Below are positions 18,339 through 26,430 of a DNA stretch of 64,000 bases, in pieces. Source of the DNA: Maricaulis sp048270095 (GTDB taxonomy: Bacteria; Pseudomonadota; Alphaproteobacteria; Caulobacterales; Maricaulaceae); assembly GCF_048270095.1 (NCBI RefSeq), contig NZ_JBLWTL010000009.1, forward strand, positions 1 to 64,000, read 5' to 3'. The notes beneath the pieces were generated by a model, which had not been told where the DNA came from, searched no databases, and worked only from the letters and a program-made list of their open reading frames with translations. The translations under genes were made by a program, and so were the position numbers. The number at the start of each line of letters is the position of its first letter. Position 1 is the first letter of the stretch.

Positions 18339-19322
18339 CTATGCCCCCAGCGCCATCGCCGCCCGCCGCGCATAATACGTCACAATCCCCGACGCCCCGG
18401 CGCGCTTGAAGGCCAGCAGGCTCTCCAGCATGCAGCGTTCGCCATCGATCCAGCCGTTTGCGGCGGCCGCCTCGATCATGGCGTACTCGCCGGAGACCTG
18501 GAAAGCGAAGACGGGGATGTCGAAATTATCGGCGAGCAGGCGCACGATATCGAGATAGGGCAGGCCCGGCTTGACCATCACCATGTCGGCACCCTCGGCA
18601 ATATCGAGCTCGACCTCGCGCAGGGCTTCCGCCGCATTGCCGGGATTCATCTGATAGGTCTTCTTGTCGCCCTTCAGCGCTGCGGCCGAGCCGATCGCCT
18701 CGCGATAGGGGCCGTAAAACCCGGAGGCGTATTTGGCGGCGTAGGAGAGGATCATCGTATTGTAATGGCCCTCGAATTCGAGAGCCTCGCGGATGGCGCC
18801 GATACGGCCATCCATCATGTCGGACGGGGCGCAAACATCGCAGCCGGCTTCCGCCTGCACCAGCGCCTGCTCGATCAGGCGCTCAATGGTGGCATCATTA
18901 TCAATCGTCTCGCCATCGAGCACGCCGTCATGGCCATGCGTGGTGAAGGGATCGAGCGCAACATCGCAGATCACGCCGAGATTGGGCGCGGCCTCCTTGA
19001 TGGTGCGAATCGCGTTGGGGATCAGCCCGTCGCGATTGACCGCCTCGGCGCCATCCTCATCCTTCTTTGCCGGATCGATATGCGGGAAGATGGCCAGCGC
19101 CGGTATTCCGAGTGCTTGAGCTTCCTTCGCGGCCCTGGCGAGGCCTTTCAGCGTCAGGCGCTCAACGCCGGGCATGGCCGCAATCGGTTCGGGTGTGTCC
19201 TGGTCGGTGATGACGACCGACCAGATCAGGTCGTTGCTGGTGAGGGCGTTCTCCTGCACCAGGCGGCGCGTCCAGTCATGCTGGCGCAGGCGGCGAAGGC
19301 GGGTGGCGGGGAAGAGGCCCAT
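18339..19322 (-). CDS. hemB: Delta-aminolevulinic acid dehydratase (porphobilinogen synthase)
   Basis: A 327-residue protein of full family length. It has the substrate-lysine stretch MVMVKPGLPYLD and the preceding Schiff-base region SYAAKYASGFYGPYREA, plus CDVCAPSDMMDGR. HemB condenses two 5-aminolevulinate molecules to porphobilinogen in heme synthesis; the 5-aminolevulinate supplier hemA lies at 24937-26160. The ATG at 19322 has AAGGA upstream. The gene is divergent from the acyl-CoA dehydrogenase gene across about 110 bases. Confidence 0.96.
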   Translation of the reverse strand: MGLFPATRLRRLRQHDWTRRLVQENALTSNDLIWSVVITDQDTPEPIAAMPGVERLTLKGLARAAKEAQALGIPALAIFPHIDPAKKDEDGAEAVNRDGLIPNAIRTIKEAAPNLGVICDVALDPFTTHGHDGVLDGETIDNDATIERLIEQALVQAEAGCDVCAPSDMMDGRIGAIREALEFEGHYNTMILSYAAKYASGFYGPYREAIGSAAALKGDKKTYQMNPGNAAEALREVELDIAEGADMVMVKPGLPYLDIVRLLADNFDIPVFAFQVSGEYAMIEAAAANGWIDGERCMLESLLAFKRAGASGIVTYYARRAAMALGA

Positions 19323-19431
19323 GGCATTGTCCTTGGCTGGTCAAACATCTCAAACTTGCGGCACGAACTTGCGGCGCTGGCACTTGCGCGATACGCCATG
19401 ACAAACACTCATAGCCGACAGGAAGCCCGCT

Positions 19432-20568
19432 GTGCACTTCGCTCTCACTGAAGATCAGATACTGATTCAGGACGCCGCCCGCAATTTCTCCAATGACCGC
19501 CTCAAGCCCAATGCGGCGAAGTGGGATGAGGACAAGCATTTCCCGGTCGATGCCCTGCGCGCTGCCGCCGAAATGGGCTTTGCCGGTATCTATACGCGCG
19601 AGGATGTTGGCGGCTCGAACCTGTCACGCCTCGATGCCTGTTTGATCTTCGAACAATTATCGCGCGGATGTGTCGCAACGGCGGCCTTCCTCTCGATCCA
19701 CAATATGTGCGCCTGGATGATCGATAGCTGGGGCACCGAGGAACAGCGCCAGCGCTTCCTGCCCGACATGATGTCGATGGACAAGATTGCCTCCTATTGC
19801 CTGACCGAGCCGGGCGCCGGCTCCGACGCCGCCAGCCTGCGTACCAAGGCCGTGCGCGATGGTGATCACTACATCCTCAACGGTGCCAAGGCCTTCATCT
19901 CCGGCGCCGGGACGTCGGATTATTATGTTGTGATGTGCCGCACCGGCGGTGATGGACCCAAGGGTATTTCCACCATACTGGTCGAAAAGGACACGCCGGG
20001 GCTCACCTTCGGTGCCAATGAAAAGAAGATGGGCTGGAATGCCCAGCCGACCCGGATCGTCAATTTTGCCGACTGCCGCGTTCCCGTCGCCAATCGCCTG
20101 GCCGATGAGGGCATGGGCTTCACCCTGGCGATGAAGGGGCTCAATGGCGGCCGCATCAATATCGGTGCCTGTTCGCTCGGCGGTGCCAGCGAGGCGATCG
20201 ACCTGGCGCTGGACTATGTCTCGACGCGGCAGCAATTCGGACGCGCCATCGGCCAGTTCCAGGTGTCGCAATTCAAGCTGGCTGATATGGCAACCGAGCT
20301 GGAGGCCTCGCGCCTGATGCTCTACCGCGCTGCGGCCTCGGTGGATGCCGGGGACCCGTCAGCCGCGAAATATTGCGCCATGGCCAAGCGCTTTGCGACC
20401 GATGCCTGTTTCGATATCGCCAACCAGGCGCTGCAGCTGCATGGCGGCTATGGCTATCTCAAGGATTACCCGCTCGAGCGCATCGTGCGCGATTTGCGGG
20501 TGCACCAGATCCTGGAAGGCACCAATGAGATCATGCGGGTGATCATCGCCAAGGATTTGATGCGCTAG
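19432..20568 (+). CDS. Acyl-CoA dehydrogenase, probably isobutyryl-CoA dehydrogenase
   Basis: A 378-residue flavoprotein from a GTG start with AGGAAG upstream. It contains CLTEPGAGSDAASLRT, QQFGRAIGQFQVSQFKLADM and the C-terminal LQLHGGYGYLKDYPLERIVRDLRVHQILEGTNEIMR. The enzyme oxidises a short-chain acyl-CoA using FAD and passes electrons to ETF. With 3-hydroxyisobutyryl-CoA hydrolase and mmsB downstream, isobutyryl-CoA in valine breakdown is the likely substrate (inferred from context). Confidence 0.9.
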   Translation: MHFALTEDQILIQDAARNFSNDRLKPNAAKWDEDKHFPVDALRAAAEMGFAGIYTREDVGGSNLSRLDACLIFEQLSRGCVATAAFLSIHNMCAWMIDSWGTEEQRQRFLPDMMSMDKIASYCLTEPGAGSDAASLRTKAVRDGDHYILNGAKAFISGAGTSDYYVVMCRTGGDGPKGISTILVEKDTPGLTFGANEKKMGWNAQPTRIVNFADCRVPVANRLADEGMGFTLAMKGLNGGRINIGACSLGGASEAIDLALDYVSTRQQFGRAIGQFQVSQFKLADMATELEASRLMLYRAAASVDAGDPSAAKYCAMAKRFATDACFDIANQALQLHGGYGYLKDYPLERIVRDLRVHQILEGTNEIMRVIIAKDLMR

Positions 20569-20570
20569 GA

Positions 20571-20620
20571 GCATTTTCAGCAAAAGTGGGAACCGGTTTT
20601 GCGGTTCGAAAATGCGACAA
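20571..20620. repeat. Palindromic intergenic repeat element
   Basis: GCATTTTC (20571-20578) and GAAAATGC (20608-20615) form an eight-base inverted repeat that encloses a second one, GAACCG/CGGTTC, around GTTTTG. The element starts two bases after the acyl-CoA dehydrogenase stop. It resembles the GCATTTTC...GAAAATGCG elements scattered between genes in many alphaproteobacteria (from memory). Transcribed, it would fold into a branched hairpin that could stabilise or end the upstream mRNA. Confidence 0.7.
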
Positions 20621-20640
20621 GGCGAAGAGCAGGAGCCGGC

Positions 20641-21045
20641 ATGACCGAAGACGTCCCCCAACGGAAATTCGCTTCCTCGATGGAGGCTTTTGAACATGCC
20701 TGTGCCGAGCACGACACCTTGATCGTGCCTGAACATCCCATGCTCGCCATGGTGATGGAATCGGTCGCGGGCGATGGACTGCGCGCTGAAGGCGATGGCT
20801 GCGCAGAACTGACCCTGAGAGTGGCATCGGAAGATGGCGGTTTCGTTGTTATTTCTCGCACCACATTCGCGCCGAAACAGCCGCTGCAGCCCGGTGATCT
20901 GGTCTGCTGGGTGCCCTTGCAACAGGACGCTGAACTCGCCGCCCGCGCCCAGGATGCCCGCTTTGGCTGGGTCGGCCTGGTCTTCGCCTCATTCGAGCCG
21001 GAATGGGTCGAGGATGAATGGGTCGTGCGCGAGTTTTTCGAATGA
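20641..21045 (+). CDS. Hypothetical cytoplasmic protein
   Basis: A 134-residue acidic protein from the ATG at 20641, which has AGGAG five bases upstream; a longer start inside the palindromic repeat is unlikely. The composition is soluble with no signal or membrane segment, and the C-terminus is rich in Trp and Glu (FEPEWVEDEWVVREFFE). I recognise no family. It lies between the palindromic repeat and the toxin-antitoxin unit. Confidence 0.6.
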   Translation: MTEDVPQRKFASSMEAFEHACAEHDTLIVPEHPMLAMVMESVAGDGLRAEGDGCAELTLRVASEDGGFVVISRTTFAPKQPLQPGDLVCWVPLQQDAELAARAQDARFGWVGLVFASFEPEWVEDEWVVREFFE

Positions 21046-21062
21046 CGCGAGGCGTGTAATTT

Positions 21063-21087
21063 GCTATTCTGACCATGTTTATGGTCA
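21063..21087 (+). promoter_or_regulatory. Promoter and palindromic operator of the toxin-antitoxin unit
   Basis: TGACCAT-GTTT-ATGGTCA (21070-21087) is a perfect seven-base-arm palindrome. Its left end overlaps TGCTATTCT (21063-21070... last base shared), a good extended -10 element. It lies ten bases before the antitoxin start. Overlap of an operator with the -10 box is the usual arrangement for autorepression by an antitoxin or toxin-antitoxin complex. Confidence 0.7.
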
Positions 21088-21097
21088 GAGGTGAGGC

Positions 21098-21361
21098 ATG
21101 ATTGAAGTCGGTGTTCTGGAAGCCAAGACGCGGCTGTCTTCGCTGCTCGATGCCGTCGAGCGCGGCGAGGGGCCCTTCGTGATTACCCGCTATGGCAAGC
21201 GCATTGCCGTGTTGTCGCGGGAGGAACCCTATGTCGATAAGAAGCTGTCCGGTGAAGAGCTGGTGGCCAAGCTGAAGGCGTTTCGGGAGACGCAGCTGCC
21301 CTGTCCAGAGCTTGACGGGCTCAGCTGGGAAGAGCTCAGGGCTGAGGCGTGGCGGAGCTAG
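21098..21361 (+). CDS. Type II antitoxin, Phd/YefM-VapB type
   Basis: An 87-residue protein opening MIEVGVLEAKTRLSSLLDAVERGEGPFVITRYGKRIAVL, the DNA-binding fold typical of Phd/YefM antitoxins. The remaining acidic C-terminus (about 50-87) would wrap and inhibit the toxin. GGTGAGG precedes the ATG. It overlaps the PIN-domain toxin start by 13 bases, the normal antitoxin-toxin order. It should bind the palindrome at 21070-21087 and repress its own operon. Confidence 0.88.
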   Translation: MIEVGVLEAKTRLSSLLDAVERGEGPFVITRYGKRIAVLSREEPYVDKKLSGEELVAKLKAFRETQLPCPELDGLSWEELRAEAWRS

Positions 21362-21783
21362 GCCCGCTTGTCGTTGATGCGTCCGCTGCTCTCGGCTGGG
21401 TGCTGAAAACCCAAGGGGGCCCGTGCAGTGACAAGTTTCTGGCCCAACTCCGGCGCTATCGATTGATCGCGCCCGATGTGTTCGCTTGGGAGACCGGCAA
21501 TGTCCTGCGCCTCTGGGCGGTGCGGGGGAGCCTCGATCTCGCCGCCGCGCTACGCGAACTCCACGATTTGCGTGTCACTATTCTGCCGCCACGAGTGTCC
21601 GGGCATATCTATGAACTCACAGCATTCGCACGTTCGGTCGGATTGAGCCTGTTCGACACCGCCTATCTCGCCCTCGCCATTGAATCTGGCGGAGAACTGG
21701 CATCGAGAGACAAAGCCCTGTTGACGGTGGCGCGGGCAAACGCCATCCCTTGTCATGATTTGAGCGAGCCGAGGCTGTCATGA
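21349..21783 (+). CDS. vapC: PIN-domain toxin, VapC family
   Basis: A 144-residue protein from a GTG at 21349 inside the end of the antitoxin gene. It has the PIN-domain acidic residues D10 (VVDASAALGWVL), E48 (WETGNVL), D103 (LFDTAYLALA) and D121 (SRDKALL), so the ribonuclease centre looks intact. VapC toxins cleave tRNA or rRNA when antitoxin is lost. Its stop overlaps the ATG of the next gene by ATGA. Confidence 0.9.
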   Translation: MAELGPLVVDASAALGWVLKTQGGPCSDKFLAQLRRYRLIAPDVFAWETGNVLRLWAVRGSLDLAAALRELHDLRVTILPPRVSGHIYELTAFARSVGLSLFDTAYLALAIESGGELASRDKALLTVARANAIPCHDLSEPRLS

Positions 21784-22247
21784 CGCAGGAGCTAGAGGTG
21801 CTGGATGAGGGCCACAAGGGTTGGCTCTCCTGGATTGTGGCGCGTGACCACTCGACCCGTTCATCGCGACACCGCCTCGATAGCCTTCTCCCCCGCATGG
21901 CCTTGCTGGGCGAGGCCGCCTGCGGGCGGCCAATCGGGAAAGGTTGGCAGGAGATATCGCGTAAAGCCGCAGAACTCCGGGCTCACAATTTTGCGAAATC
22001 TGGACTAGCCTACGCACCTATTAGAGCCCGTCTGCGTGAGGGTCTGGTTGAGCGCAAGGCCCGGTTATTTTTCGAGCACTTCGCGGAGGATGCGAGGGCT
22101 TTTACGAATTGCAGTTTGGTTGCAAATCTGGAAGGCCAGCAAACTGTTGCCGGCTGGGATCCAATCTCGGCCTCGACCTTTGACATGGCGTTCGGTTTGA
22201 CCGGTGAGCAAGTGACTGGAATTTTCTGTATTGAGGACGAGGATTGA
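21780..22247 (+). CDS. Hypothetical third gene of the toxin-antitoxin unit
   Basis: A 155-residue protein whose ATG overlaps the vapC stop by ATGA, so it is translated with the toxin. It is soluble, with a basic first half (KAAELRAHNFAKS, RARLREGLVERKARLFFEHF) and an acidic end. The DNA is less GC-rich than the flanking catabolic genes. I recognise no family. Its tight coupling suggests it arrived with, or works with, vapBC. Confidence 0.65.
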   Translation: MTQELEVLDEGHKGWLSWIVARDHSTRSSRHRLDSLLPRMALLGEAACGRPIGKGWQEISRKAAELRAHNFAKSGLAYAPIRARLREGLVERKARLFFEHFAEDARAFTNCSLVANLEGQQTVAGWDPISASTFDMAFGLTGEQVTGIFCIEDED

Positions 22248-22251
22248 TCGA

Positions 22252-23313
22252 ATGCCCGAAGAACCCGAAATCATCGCCCGCAAGACCGGCCATATCGGTC
22301 GCATCACCCTAAACCGTCCCAAGGCGCTCAATGCGCTGACCCATGGCATGTGCCTGTCGATGATCGAGGCGCTTCAGGCCTGGGCTGAAGACGATGCCGT
22401 GCAAGCCATTGTGGTCGACGGGGCCGGGGAGAAGGGGTTTTGCGCCGGCGGCGATATCCTCAAGCTTCACGATAGTGGCAAGGCCGGTAATGACGACGCC
22501 TGGCTGTTCTGGCGCGATGAATACCGGCTCAACACCCTGATCCACCACTATCCCAAACCCTATATCGCGCTGATCGACGGGATCGTGATGGGCGGCGGCG
22601 TCGGGGTGTCGGTACATGGCTCTCACCGGGTTGCAGGCGACAGGACGATGTTTGCCATGCCGGAGACGGGCATCGGCTTTCATCCCGATGTCGGCGGCGC
22701 CTGGTTCCTGCCACGTCTGGGTGGCGAGATCGGAACCTGGATGGGCCTGACCGGTGCGCGCCTGAAGGCGCCTGATTGCATCGCCGCCGGCCTGGCCACG
22801 CATTACTGCCCCTCGGCACAAAACGAGGCCCTGATTGCGGCGCTGGAAAACGCCGACCTCACCGGGGAGGATGCATTGGAAGTCCTGCTGGAGGAGTTCT
22901 CCGGCGATCCCGGTGACAGCGACCTGGCTCTGACACGGACGCTGATTGATGCCGCCTTCGCTGGCGACAACGTTGAGGCGATGATCGAACGGATGACGGG
23001 CGCCGGTGATGCCTGGTCGACCAAACAGCTCAAAATCCTCGCCGGAAAATCACCGACGGCGCTCAAACTCACCCTGGCAGGCTTGCGCGCCGGTGCGGAC
23101 CTGAGCTTTGAGGGCGTGATGCGCCAGGATTTGCGCCTGAGCGCCTGGTGTCTGACCGGGACGGATTTCTACGAGGGTGTGCGCGCTGTCATCATCGACA
23201 AGGATAATGCGCCAGTCTGGTCGCCGGCCAGCTTGGTCGAAGTCGATGACCTGGCCATCGCTGCGGCATTCGCGCCGCTTGACGACACCCATGAAATGAC
23301 TTTCCTCGACTGA
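22252..23313 (+). CDS. 3-hydroxyisobutyryl-CoA hydrolase (enoyl-CoA hydratase/isomerase family)
   Basis: A 353-residue crotonase-fold protein from the ATG at 22252. It has ITLNRPKALNALTHGM, GEKGFCAGGDI, the oxyanion stretch ALIDGIVMGGGVGVSVHGSHRVAGDRTMFAMPETGIGFHPDVGG, and the extra C-terminal part (to about 350) that sets HIBCH-type proteins apart from plain enoyl-CoA hydratases. It removes CoA from 3-hydroxyisobutyryl-CoA in valine degradation. The flanking mmsB and acyl-CoA dehydrogenase support this. Confidence 0.9.
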   Translation: MPEEPEIIARKTGHIGRITLNRPKALNALTHGMCLSMIEALQAWAEDDAVQAIVVDGAGEKGFCAGGDILKLHDSGKAGNDDAWLFWRDEYRLNTLIHHYPKPYIALIDGIVMGGGVGVSVHGSHRVAGDRTMFAMPETGIGFHPDVGGAWFLPRLGGEIGTWMGLTGARLKAPDCIAAGLATHYCPSAQNEALIAALENADLTGEDALEVLLEEFSGDPGDSDLALTRTLIDAAFAGDNVEAMIERMTGAGDAWSTKQLKILAGKSPTALKLTLAGLRAGADLSFEGVMRQDLRLSAWCLTGTDFYEGVRAVIIDKDNAPVWSPASLVEVDDLAIAAAFAPLDDTHEMTFLD

Positions 23314-23359
23314 GGCTTGGCGCCCAGCGAGTGCAGCAACACAATTCGGGAGAGTTCAC

Positions 23360-24253
23360 ATGGCGATCATCGCATTCATCGGCCTGGGCAATATGGGCTC
23401 GGGCATGGCAGCCAATCTCGTCAAGGCCGGCCATGAGGTCCATGCCTTCGATCTCAGCGCTGCAGCGCTGGCACACGCGGTCGAAAACGGCGCCACGGCA
23501 GCCAAATCAACCGCCGATGCTGTGTCCGGCGCCGCGGCCGTCGTCACCATGCTGCCCGCGGGCAAGCATGTGCGCGCTGTCTACGCCAGTGAAGTCTTCC
23601 CCAATGCCGCACCCGGCACGCTCTTCCTCGATTGCTCGACGGTGGACGTCGACAGCGCCCGCTTCGTCGGCAAGGCCGCGGTTGAGCAGGGCTTCCGCTT
23701 CGTCGATGCGCCGGTCTCCGGCGGCGTCGCTGCGGCCGCGGCCGGGACGCTGACCTTCATGGTGGGGGGAGCCGAGGCCGATTTCGCCGTCGCTGAACCC
23801 ATCCTCCAGGCCATGGGCAAGGCGATCCTGCATGCGGGCGAGATCGGCTCCGGCCAGGCCGCCAAGATCTGCAACAACATGCTGCTGGGCATTACGATGA
23901 TCGGGACGTGTGAAGCGTTTGCGCTCGCCGAGAAGCTGGGGCTCGACCAGCAGAAATTCTTCGACATTTCCTCCAGGGCTTCCGGCCAGTCCTGGTCGAT
24001 GACGAGTTATTGTCCGGTCGCGGGGCCGGTCCCGACGACGCCGGCCAACAAGGACTACAAGCCGGGCTTTGCGACCGCGATGATGCTGAAGGATCTCAAA
24101 CTGGCCCAGGACGCGGCCCAGGCGTCAGGCGCCTCAACGCCTCTGGGGGCCCAGGCCGAAGCGCTCTACGCGATGTTCGGCAATCTGGGCGGGCAGGATC
24201 TCGACTTTTCGGCCATCTACAAGATGCTTAACGGAAGCTGGAAGGCGGATTAA
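23360..24253 (+). CDS. mmsB: 3-hydroxyisobutyrate dehydrogenase
   Basis: A 297-residue protein with the NAD-binding FIGLGNMGSGMAANLVKAGHEV, FVDAPVSGGVAAAAAGTLTFMVGG, and the catalytic-lysine region GSGQAAKICNNMLLG. The late stretch NKDYKPGFATAMMLKDLKLAQDAA is specific to 3-hydroxyisobutyrate dehydrogenases. It oxidises 3-hydroxyisobutyrate to methylmalonate semialdehyde, the step after the hydrolase encoded 46 bases upstream. Confidence 0.94.
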   Translation: MAIIAFIGLGNMGSGMAANLVKAGHEVHAFDLSAAALAHAVENGATAAKSTADAVSGAAAVVTMLPAGKHVRAVYASEVFPNAAPGTLFLDCSTVDVDSARFVGKAAVEQGFRFVDAPVSGGVAAAAAGTLTFMVGGAEADFAVAEPILQAMGKAILHAGEIGSGQAAKICNNMLLGITMIGTCEAFALAEKLGLDQQKFFDISSRASGQSWSMTSYCPVAGPVPTTPANKDYKPGFATAMMLKDLKLAQDAAQASGASTPLGAQAEALYAMFGNLGGQDLDFSAIYKMLNGSWKAD

Positions 24254-24319
24254 ACGCTCTTTAGCCTGTTGCTGTTAGGCTGCCGCCAAAGATCAGAACG
24301 ATCAGGTGGAGTGGTGATA

Positions 24320-24811
24320 ATGGCATTGGCAGAAAATCTGGCCCCGATTCCGGAAACGAACACACAATATCTCGAATTGCTGCAGCTGGTTGAACGCCTG
24401 CACCGGCAATTGCTCGATGTTGTGAAGGACGAGCTGGATCGCGACAGCATGGACAATCTCAACAGCGTTCAGGCGCTGTTGCTGTTCAATATCGGTGATC
24501 AGGAATTGACCGCCGGCGAGCTGCGCACGCGGGGTCATTATCTCGGGTCCAACGTCTCCTATAATCTGAAGAAGCTCGTGGATGCCGGCTATATCCGCCA
24601 TGAACGTTCGGCGGTTGATCGCCGTGCGGTCAAGGTGTCCCTGACGGATAGCGGAAATGCCGTGCGGGCCAAGCTGTCGGCACTGTTTGATCGCCAGGGT
24701 GCCTCACTGGGCGCGGTTGGCGGTGTGGATAATGGCAGCCTGCCGGCGGTGAATACGGCATTGACCCGTATCGAGCGCTTCTGGGCCGACCATATCCGCT
24801 TCCGCATGTAG
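24320..24811 (+). CDS. MarR family regulator, LdtR-like
   Basis: A 163-residue protein from the ATG at 24320 (GGTGGAG upstream). It reads LLQLVERLHRQLLDVVKDELDR, then NSVQALLLFNIGDQELTAGELRTRGHYLGSNVSYNLKKLVDAGYIRHERSAVDRRAVKVSLTDSG, a winged-helix MarR domain whose wording closely resembles LdtR of Rhizobiales and Liberibacter as I remember it. LdtR controls cell-wall L,D-transpeptidase and stress genes there. Here it precedes hemA by 125 bases, whose upstream region has several inverted repeats. Confidence 0.85.
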   Translation: MALAENLAPIPETNTQYLELLQLVERLHRQLLDVVKDELDRDSMDNLNSVQALLLFNIGDQELTAGELRTRGHYLGSNVSYNLKKLVDAGYIRHERSAVDRRAVKVSLTDSGNAVRAKLSALFDRQGASLGAVGGVDNGSLPAVNTALTRIERFWADHIRFRM

Positions 24812-24875
24812 CCCATTTCCCGCCGACTGTGATTTTTTGCCGGGTGCGGCGCTTCGCCCATTCGCAGCGCGCGCC

Positions 24876-24926
24876 TTAACGGTCTATACGTCGATTCAAA
24901 CTTGAATAGACGCAGCAGACCGTTAA
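24876..24926 (+). promoter_or_regulatory. Nested inverted repeats in the hemA leader
   Basis: TTAACGGTCT (24876-24885) and AGACCGTTAA (24917-24926) are perfect ten-base arms separated by 31 bases. Inside lie GTCTAT/ATAGAC (24882-24887 and 24906-24911) and ATTCAA-AC-TTGAAT (24894-24907). The right outer arm ends ten bases before the hemA ATG, next to the GAGG ribosome site, so the structure could be a DNA operator pair or an RNA hairpin that limits translation. Confidence 0.6.
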
Positions 24927-24936
24927 TGAGGCCGGC

Positions 24937-26160
24937 ATGGATTACCAGAACGCGTTTGAGGCGGCCGTACGCCGCGTAAAGGCCGAGGGCCGCTACCGTG
25001 TCTTCGCCGATCTGCTCCGCCGCAAGGGTGAATTCCCCGTTGCGCGCTGGCGGGCTCCGGACGGGCAGGTCAAGGATGTCACCGTCTGGTGCTCCAATGA
25101 TTATCTCGGCATGGGTCAATTGCCCTGCGTCGTGGAGTCGATGAAAAAAGCCATTGATGATGTCGGTTCCGGCGCCGGCGGAACCCGCAATATTTCCGGC
25201 ACCACGCATTATCATGTCGAGCTGGAACGCTCGCTCGCCGATCTGCACAACAAGGATGCGGCGCTGCTCTTCACCTCGGGCTATATCTCCAACGAGGCGA
25301 CGCTTTCCACCCTGGGCAAGATCCTGCCAGGCCTGATCATTTTCTCTGACGAACTCAATCACGCCTCGATGATCGCCGGTGTGAAAGGCGCGCGCTGCGA
25401 GAAGCATGTCTGGCGCCATAATGATGTTGCGCATCTGGAAGAATTGCTGGCTGCAGCCCCCAAGGACGCGCCGAAACTGATCGCCTTTGAATCGGTCTAT
25501 TCGATGGATGGTGATATCGGCCCGATCAAGGCGGTCTGTGATCTTGCCGACAAATACAACGCCCTGACCTATATCGATGAAGTTCACGCGGTCGGCCTCT
25601 ACGGTCTGCGGGGCGGCGGGATCGCGGAACGTGAAGGTCTGATGCACCGGATCGACATCATCGAAGGCACGCTGGGCAAGGCCTATGGTGTCATGGGTGG
25701 CTATGTGGCGGCCAATGAGATCGTTATCGATGCGATCCGCTCGCTGGCTTCGGGCTTCATCTTCACCACCGCGCTGCCCCCGGCTCTGGCCGCTGGTGCG
25801 CGCGCCAGTGTCGAATACCTCAAATCGGCGCATGAACTGCGCGAGAAGCACCAGGAGCGTGCTGCGACCCTGAAGGTTCGCCTCGCTGAGGCCGGCTTCC
25901 CGGTCATGCCGTCGGTCACCCATATCGTCCCGGTTCATGTCGGCGATCCGGTTCTGTGCAAGCGGATGACTGACAGGCTGCTCGACGACCACGGCATTTA
26001 TGTCCAGCCGATCAATTACCCGACAGTTCCCAAGGGCACTGAGCGCCTGCGCCTGACACCGACACCGCTGCATACGGATGCCATGTTCGACGCCCTGATC
26101 GAGGCGTTGCGGGATGTCTGGCAGCGGGCGTCGCAGCAGGACGTGGCGGTGAAGGGCTGA
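24937..26160 (+). CDS. hemA: 5-aminolevulinate synthase
   Basis: A 407-residue PLP enzyme of the alpha-oxoamine synthase family, with VWCSNDYLGMG, the glycine-rich GAGGTRNISGTTHYHVELE, IDEVHAVGLYGLRGGG and the PLP lysine in EGTLGKAYGVMGGY. It condenses glycine and succinyl-CoA to 5-aminolevulinate, the committed heme step of alphaproteobacteria. The hemA leader carries nested inverted repeats. A small gene of unknown function follows after 13 bases and is probably co-transcribed. Confidence 0.97.
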   Translation: MDYQNAFEAAVRRVKAEGRYRVFADLLRRKGEFPVARWRAPDGQVKDVTVWCSNDYLGMGQLPCVVESMKKAIDDVGSGAGGTRNISGTTHYHVELERSLADLHNKDAALLFTSGYISNEATLSTLGKILPGLIIFSDELNHASMIAGVKGARCEKHVWRHNDVAHLEELLAAAPKDAPKLIAFESVYSMDGDIGPIKAVCDLADKYNALTYIDEVHAVGLYGLRGGGIAEREGLMHRIDIIEGTLGKAYGVMGGYVAANEIVIDAIRSLASGFIFTTALPPALAAGARASVEYLKSAHELREKHQERAATLKVRLAEAGFPVMPSVTHIVPVHVGDPVLCKRMTDRLLDDHGIYVQPINYPTVPKGTERLRLTPTPLHTDAMFDALIEALRDVWQRASQQDVAVKG

Positions 26161-26173
26161 TGCCGGTGGCTCG

Positions 26174-26410
26174 ATGAGTGGTCGCGAGATCTACATCGAA
26201 ATCCAGCAGGTTGGCGCCAGTGTCCGGGTTGCCGCGGTCGACGCGGCGACGGGCGAGGAGGTTGTGTTCCAGGTTCCGGTGCGCACCACCAGGGCTGAAA
26301 TCGATCAACTGGCCCTGTCCAAACTGGCCTGGAAGATGAGCAAGACCGCCGCCGAGGGCCCGGACGAAAAACGGCCAGGCAAAAAGCCTGGCCGTGGTAT
26401 TTCCGTCTGA
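26174..26410 (+). CDS. Small conserved-looking protein downstream of hemA
   Basis: A 78-residue protein, MSGREIYIEIQQVGASVRVAAVDAATGEEVVF..., with a beta-rich first half and a basic tail. It resembles short proteins of unknown function (DUF6898-like, from memory, unsure) that follow hemA in related genomes. Its last codons are built from the hairpin at 26373-26393. Confidence 0.6.
   Translation: MSGREIYIEIQQVGASVRVAAVDAATGEEVVFQVPVRTTRAEIDQLALSKLAWKMSKTAAEGPDEKRPGKKPGRGISV
26373..26393 (+). terminator. Hairpin terminator inside the end of the hemA-unit
   Basis: GGCCAGGC-AAAAA-GCCTGGCC is a perfect eight-base stem. It lies within the last codons of the 78-residue protein and before the convergent mucR gene. 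The following bases GTGGTATTT are only weakly T-rich. Confidence 0.6.
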
Positions 26411-26430
26411 TCGTGAGCTGAGTGGGCGCC

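Noticed and set aside
24589..26073. Long minus-strand frame opposite hemA
   Set aside because: Shadow of hemA; composition is His/Arg/Gln-rich without domains.
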